The notes beneath the pieces are model-generated. The model saw only the letters and a program-made list of their open reading frames with translations, did not search any database and had not been told where the DNA came from. A DNA stretch of 9,795 bases, taken from positions 1 to 9,795 of the forward strand of contig DATMYQ010000111.1 in the NCBI GenBank assembly GCA_035560935.1. The letters run 5' to 3'. This document shows positions 6,104 to 9,795 of the stretch, piece after piece (position 1 is the first letter of the stretch; each line of letters opens with the position of its first letter). The translations under genes and the position numbers were made by a program. Source of the stretch: DATMYQ01 sp035560935 (GTDB taxonomy: Bacteria > Bacillota > Negativicutes > Sporomusales > Sporomusaceae).

Positions 6104-7684
6104 TTAACTCCAAATCTTTTTCATTTTTTGTACAGCCCGAAGGAGATATTCTCCATGCTGCGTCAAGTCCCTGCTAACCTCTGTCGTGGCAGCAAAATGT
6201 ATCCAATCCCGGTAAATGATCTGGTTCAAAAAAAACACGTCCAGATTTTGGAACCGGTTGTATGTTCCGGTATCATCCAGGGAAGGTGCCACGGTCAGAA
6301 ATTGTTGCAATTGTTTTTCCCAAGCCCGCAATAATTCCAATATGTCTTTCCGCCGTGGCGGCGTATGCGCGGCGAATGTGGCGACCAGACGCTGTTCCAG
6401 CGTTTCTTCACCGGTGCTTTGTAAATATTCCGGTAAACGATCCGGCGGCACCATCACCGCGCCTTTTATTCCCGCTCCCTGCTGCGCCAGCAGAATGTAA
6501 CGAGGAGCATTTTTCTGGCGCAAACTTTCCTGCAGCACCTGCCATTCGACAAAGCGTTCATAACTTAGCGGCACGGAATGCTTTTCTGCATCCCCCAACC
6601 GATCGTCACCCCGTTCATCCGCATCTTCCGGCATAATGGCGAAACCATTTCCGGCCATCAGCACCGGATTGGCTCCCGTCACGCGGGCGATGGACACTGC
6701 CGCGGCAGCAACAGTCATGCCGCGGGGAAAAGTACCGACCGGCGCATCTTGCGTCAACGGCAATTTCTGTCTCCAGCCGACGGAACACCAAAAGCGAGGG
6801 CCTTGGAACCAGTCCAGCCAACCGGCAGGTACACTAAGATCAAATAACAACGGAAGTTGTCGCCATTCGGCGTCCGGTTCTTCACCAGCCGTCATCGGGC
6901 AGTCATCCAGAGCCAACACTGCCGCAGGACGAATGCCATACTGTTTCAATTCACGTAGCGCCCCCACCGTTGCCATAATAGCAGGTGGTGTCGCCATATT
7001 CTGCAACTGTGACAAAATTTCCGCCGGCATCTGCCGATCTACCAGCAACAAGGGCTGATTCTGCCAACATCCGATTATCGCGTCCAGCGGCGCGGTTTTC
7101 CAGGCAACCGGCAGGTTGTCCCAATATCGGCAGACTTCCCGCTGCAAGCCTTCACCCGCCGTTTCTGCCCGCCGGATTAAAAAATCCGAAAAGCGGGCCA
7201 GATTCTGCTGCACCAGAAAGTAAAAGCCTTCATTGGTCATTGTTGAGGGAATATGTGTAAAATATTTCACTTCTGTCAACCGATGCTGTGCATATATCTC
7301 TGCCAACTGCGGCAACAAACCTGCCGGTGATTCCATTGAAAACAATAGTAAACGGTGATCCTCCATCCACAGATCCCAGTTTTTCCGGCATTGATCCCGA
7401 ATCATTTCACTGAACTTCTCCGTTGCCGATTCAATAACGGCAACACAGGAAGACTCCGGTATTTTATTTAATAATACCTGCACATGATAACCCAGGCCAA
7501 AACCGACAAGCACATATAAGGTTTGTTCCTGGATCGGCAGATGCTCCATGAGAAGTTTTGCTTCCTCTGCAGGGTCATACTGGCTGTGAAGATAAAAATC
7601 CCGGCCATCCACCCGGATAAATTTGCCGGTGGTCAATCCATTGCGTGAGGCGCGCACGATGTTTAATTCATTTTGTTGCTCCAT
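6104..7684 (-). CDS. Divergent motility-associated factor (DUF115/MptE-like) protein
   Basis: This 526-residue protein looks like a distant member of the MAF/DUF115 family, putative glycosyltransferases linked in several bacteria to flagellin glycosylation and related to archaeal 6-hydroxymethylpterin diphosphokinase MptE. The N-terminal domain has the typical LVGFGLGYHVQVLL at 59-72. The central domain keeps the order of the family core: LLLVDRQMPAEILSQL at 212-227, YGIRPAAVLALDD at 249-261, and a GTFPRGMTVAAAAVSIAR...GANPVLMAGNGFAI block at 317-350. In my recollection of the family the first of these normally contains a GPSL motif in a VVSAGPSL-like context; here it is DRQMP, so the nucleotide or sugar site may be altered. 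No flagellar gene is in the window. The ATG at 7684 has AAAGGG at 7 bases. The 189-residue gene follows 7 bases downstream. Confidence 0.7.
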   Translation of the reverse strand: MEQQNELNIVRASRNGLTTGKFIRVDGRDFYLHSQYDPAEEAKLLMEHLPIQEQTLYVLVGFGLGYHVQVLLNKIPESSCVAVIESATEKFSEMIRDQCRKNWDLWMEDHRLLLFSMESPAGLLPQLAEIYAQHRLTEVKYFTHIPSTMTNEGFYFLVQQNLARFSDFLIRRAETAGEGLQREVCRYWDNLPVAWKTAPLDAIIGCWQNQPLLLVDRQMPAEILSQLQNMATPPAIMATVGALRELKQYGIRPAAVLALDDCPMTAGEEPDAEWRQLPLLFDLSVPAGWLDWFQGPRFWCSVGWRQKLPLTQDAPVGTFPRGMTVAAAAVSIARVTGANPVLMAGNGFAIMPEDADERGDDRLGDAEKHSVPLSYERFVEWQVLQESLRQKNAPRYILLAQQGAGIKGAVMVPPDRLPEYLQSTGEETLEQRLVATFAAHTPPRRKDILELLRAWEKQLQQFLTVAPSLDDTGTYNRFQNLDVFFLNQIIYRDWIHFAATTEVSRDLTQHGEYLLRAVQKMKKIWS

Positions 7685-7699
7685 TGTTCATCCCTTTCC

Positions 7700-7718
7700 G
7701 GTCCGGATTGCCGGATCC
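7700..7718. repeat. Short hairpin just upstream of the MAF-like gene
   Basis: TCCGG (7702-7706) and CCGGA (7711-7715) form a perfect 5-base stem with a 4-base loop, extended by GG/CC across a one-base bulge. On the - strand it ends immediately before the AAAGGG ribosome binding site of the MAF-like gene. No T-run follows, so it is not a terminator; it could influence leader structure or be incidental. Confidence 0.3.
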
Positions 7719-7781
7719 ATCACTTCTGATTATCGCCATTTTCCTTTTGAATATTAAATTCTGCCGTTGCCTGTCACGTCG

Positions 7782-9218
7782 TCACTGTTCGGGAAACCAG
7801 GCCCGTCTCAGCGCCTGAACCGCCGCCGGTATCCGTTCTGCCGGAATTCGCGAAAAGTAGAGAATAACCTGTGGGATACTTTCTTCTAACGGTTCCCAGT
7901 AATAGTCACGAAGCAGCGCTACGCGACACCCCTGTGCCAAAGCCCGCGCTTGCAGTTCCTTCGCGCCCAGCGGCGATTTTATTCCAACGGTGATATGCAA
8001 TCCCGACTCGGTTGTACGGAGTTCAACACGGTCCCCCAATACATCCCTCAACATATCAGTGAAAAAGCGGTTTTTTTCATAATAGTGTTTGCGTAAACGG
8101 CGAATTTGCCGTTCAAAATGGCCATCGGCCATAAAGGCGGCCAGTGCCAGCTGTTCCAGCGTCGCTGCCGTCTGACTGTACATGGAATCATTCTCCTGGT
8201 ACACTTCCAGCAGCGAATCCGGCAAAACCAAATAGCTGATGCGGATCGAAGGTGGAATCACTTTGGAAAAGGAGCCCAGATAAATCACCCGTCCGCAGCT
8301 GTCCATTCCGGTCAGGGCTGGTATCGGCCGGCCAAAATAGCGCAATTCACTGTCATAGTCATCTTCAATAATCAGCCCGTCATTCCCCTGAGCCCAGCGA
8401 AGTAAGCGGTTACGCTGCCCCACCGGCATAATCCGTCCGGTGGGAAACTGATGCGATGGCGTCAGGTACACCAGCCGGGTTCCACTGTCCGTCAGCTCCT
8501 GCACCCGGACCCCCTCACCGGCCATTGGTACCGGGATAATGTCAAAATCATGATCGGCAAAAATCCGCCGGCCATTTTTAAAGCCCGGATCTTCAAAGGC
8601 AATATTATGGTGGCTTCGTTTTAAAATACGGCAAAGAATACCCAACAAGCTTTGTACGCCGGCGCCAATGACAATCTGATCCGGCCGGGCCGGAACGCCA
8701 CGGGATTTTTTTGCATATTTGGCAATTTGTTTCCGCAGTTCTTCTTCTCCTTTGACATGCCCATACCCCATCAGCCGTTCCCGGTCGGCAAACACTTTAT
8801 TGATATATCGTTTCCACAACGCGAAATCAAATCCTGCTAAATCCATTTCACCGCTGGCAAAATCATACGCCACCGGTTCCGGCATTGGGCGGGAACTCCG
8901 TTCCTCCATCACATTTTCCAACGCCGTCGGCATCGTTATTTCCAGGACTTCCAGCCGGTTAACGCTGTAGCAGGACCGGGTTCCTGGCGAAACGTACCCT
9001 TCACAAGCCAACTGCTGGTAGGCTTTCTCCACAGTGATTTTACTGATGCCAAGACTTTGCGCCAGCCGCCGGATCGAGGGTAACCGTTCTCCTTCTGCCA
9101 GGGAACTGTTACCAATTTCCTGCCGAAAGTGCTGATATAATTGAATATACAAAGGAACTTTGGCGCCAAAATCCAATACAATCAAACCCGTTCCCCCCCA
9201 TCCATTGTTCAGCTTCAT
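7782..9218 (-). CDS. MocR/PdxR-type regulator (GntR HTH plus aminotransferase-like domain)
   Basis: This 478-residue protein is a transcription regulator of the MocR subfamily of GntR. Residues about 15-90 are the winged helix-turn-helix: PLYIQLYQHFRQEI, then LPSIRRLAQSLGISKITVEKAYQQLACEGYV split across the recognition helix. From about 115 comes the class I aminotransferase fold with TPSHQFPTG (253-261), IIEDDYDSELRY (284-294) and YLGSFSKVIPP (313-323), where Lys319 should bind pyridoxal phosphate as an internal aldimine. The effector is unknown: relatives sense PLP, GABA or other amines. I start it at the ATG at 9218; its ribosome site is weak, and TTG codons at 9185 or 9176 are alternatives, while a longer frame to 9386 would run into the stress-protein gene. 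No pdxS/pdxT or other typical target lies beside it, so its regulon is not evident. Confidence 0.93.
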   Translation of the reverse strand: MKLNNGWGGTGLIVLDFGAKVPLYIQLYQHFRQEIGNSSLAEGERLPSIRRLAQSLGISKITVEKAYQQLACEGYVSPGTRSCYSVNRLEVLEITMPTALENVMEERSSRPMPEPVAYDFASGEMDLAGFDFALWKRYINKVFADRERLMGYGHVKGEEELRKQIAKYAKKSRGVPARPDQIVIGAGVQSLLGILCRILKRSHHNIAFEDPGFKNGRRIFADHDFDIIPVPMAGEGVRVQELTDSGTRLVYLTPSHQFPTGRIMPVGQRNRLLRWAQGNDGLIIEDDYDSELRYFGRPIPALTGMDSCGRVIYLGSFSKVIPPSIRISYLVLPDSLLEVYQENDSMYSQTAATLEQLALAAFMADGHFERQIRRLRKHYYEKNRFFTDMLRDVLGDRVELRTTESGLHITVGIKSPLGAKELQARALAQGCRVALLRDYYWEPLEESIPQVILYFSRIPAERIPAAVQALRRAWFPEQ

Positions 9219-9277
9219 TTTTATTTCCGTCAAGTTGTTACGCGCCCATTTGTCAAAACAGTCATGCGCATCAACAC

Positions 9278-9317
9278 AAAAAAAAGAGGCCCGGAACACC
9301 TGGTCTCTTTTCCGGGC
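9278..9317 (-). terminator. Terminator of the universal stress protein gene
   Basis: On the - strand GCCCGGAA (9317-9310) and TTCCGGGC (9296-9289) form a perfect 8-base stem with a 13-base loop, followed by CTC and a run of eight T (9285-9278). It starts 14 bases past the stress-protein stop, so that gene is probably a single-gene transcript and the MocR gene needs its own promoter. Confidence 0.9.
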
Positions 9318-9330
9318 GTCGGTCTCTGCA

Positions 9331-9756
9331 TCATTTAACAATAACCACCGGCGTATCAGAATAGGTAACCAATTTGTGGGCCACACTTCCTAATAACAGC
9401 TGACCAAATCCGCCGAGTCCCCGGGTGCCGGAAACAATGAGATCGGCCTTTTGTTTCCGGGCGTATTTGATCACTTCATCCGCCGGATGTCCTTCCAGAA
9501 CATCCGCATGGGCAACCACGCCTTGCTTCTCGCAAAGAGTCTTTCCTTCTTCGGCTTCTTCGACAAATTTTTGATGATACTGTTTTTCCAGTTCAATCAG
9601 ATGATATGACTCTTCGAGATGATGCAGCGTCCGTTCGGAAACCGTAACAATGAAGATTTCTGCGGAAAGCTTTTGGGCCAGATCCACCGCCCATTCCAGC
9701 GCCTTTTTAGCATGGGCTGAACCGTCATAGGCAACAACAAATTTCTTTTCGGCCAT
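9331..9756 (-). CDS. Universal stress protein, UspA family, ATP-binding type
   Basis: This 141-residue single-domain protein belongs to the UspA family: small cytoplasmic proteins that form dimers and help cells withstand starvation and other stresses. The N-terminal VVAYDGSAHAKKALEWA carries the nucleotide-binding Asp11, and the C-terminal part has the ATP-binding signature G-x2-G-x9-G-S exactly (Gly110, Gly113, Gly123, Ser124), ending in DTPVVIVK, so it belongs to the ATP-binding (MJ0577-like) group rather than the UspA group that lacks it. The ATG at 9756 is chosen because GGAGGGG ends 6 bases upstream; a TTG at 9762 lies too near that site. The transcript is probably monocistronic, with a strong terminator directly after the stop; its promoter is at or beyond the window edge. 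Confidence 0.95.
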   Translation of the reverse strand: MAEKKFVVAYDGSAHAKKALEWAVDLAQKLSAEIFIVTVSERTLHHLEESYHLIELEKQYHQKFVEEAEEGKTLCEKQGVVAHADVLEGHPADEVIKYARKQKADLIVSGTRGLGGFGQLLLGSVAHKLVTYSDTPVVIVK

Positions 9757-9795
9757 GACCAACCCCTCCTCCTCATTATATACACGGTATCTTTA

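Noticed and set aside
9251..9256. Consensus TTGACA -35 on the - strand before the MocR gene
   Set aside because: No -10-like hexamer lies 16-18 bases downstream; the sequence there is TTGACG.
9775..9780. Perfect TATAAT on the - strand upstream of the stress-protein gene
   Set aside because: It directly abuts the ribosome binding site; a start of transcription about 7 bases downstream would remove most of that site. The -35 position lies outside the window.

Overview
The window reads as an ordinary chromosomal stretch of a low-to-mid GC bacterium of the Firmicutes type. Most genes have strong GGAGG-type ribosome binding sites. One gene belongs to the motility-associated factor (DUF115/MptE-like) family, and a DUF3870 protein is paired with a class III CoA-transferase. 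Together with the roughly 50% GC impression, this fits an anaerobic Negativicutes/Sporomusaceae-like organism; that placement is inference only. I see no mobile element, CRISPR array, tRNA or rRNA.

Layout: Positions 1-297 are mostly intergenic, with a possible 21-codon ORF. Two genes then run on the + strand, each behind an extended -10 promoter: a hotdog-fold acyl-CoA thioesterase (316-795) and an unrecognised 81-residue protein with four cysteines (920-1165). A strong hairpin at 1241-1277 separates them from everything downstream, which is on the - strand and meets them tail to tail.

The - strand genes, in transcription order from the right edge, are: an ATP-binding-type universal stress protein (9756-9331) with its own terminator; a MocR-type regulator combining a GntR helix-turn-helix with an aminotransferase-like domain (9218-7782); a divergent DUF115/MAF-like protein (7684-6104) coupled to an unrecognised 189-residue cysteine-containing protein (6096-5527); a CaiB/BaiF family CoA-transferase (5477-4278) coupled to a DUF3870 protein (4297-3920); an exported SGNH/GDSL hydrolase (3766-3008); and an alpha-phosphoglucomutase (2948-1296).

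Working relations: The CoA-transferase and DUF3870 gene overlap or nearly overlap and probably form one translational unit for an organic-acid CoA activation step. The MAF-like and 189-residue genes are 7 bases apart and probably act together, perhaps in modification of a surface protein. Phosphoglucomutase supplies glucose-1-phosphate for sugar nucleotides and could feed surface glycan synthesis, to which the exported SGNH hydrolase might also relate; this link is speculative. The MocR regulator has no obvious target such as pdxST beside it. The most interesting items are the MAF-like protein lacking the usual GPSL motif with its unknown partner, the two small cysteine-bearing unknowns, and the DUF3870/CoA-transferase pair.
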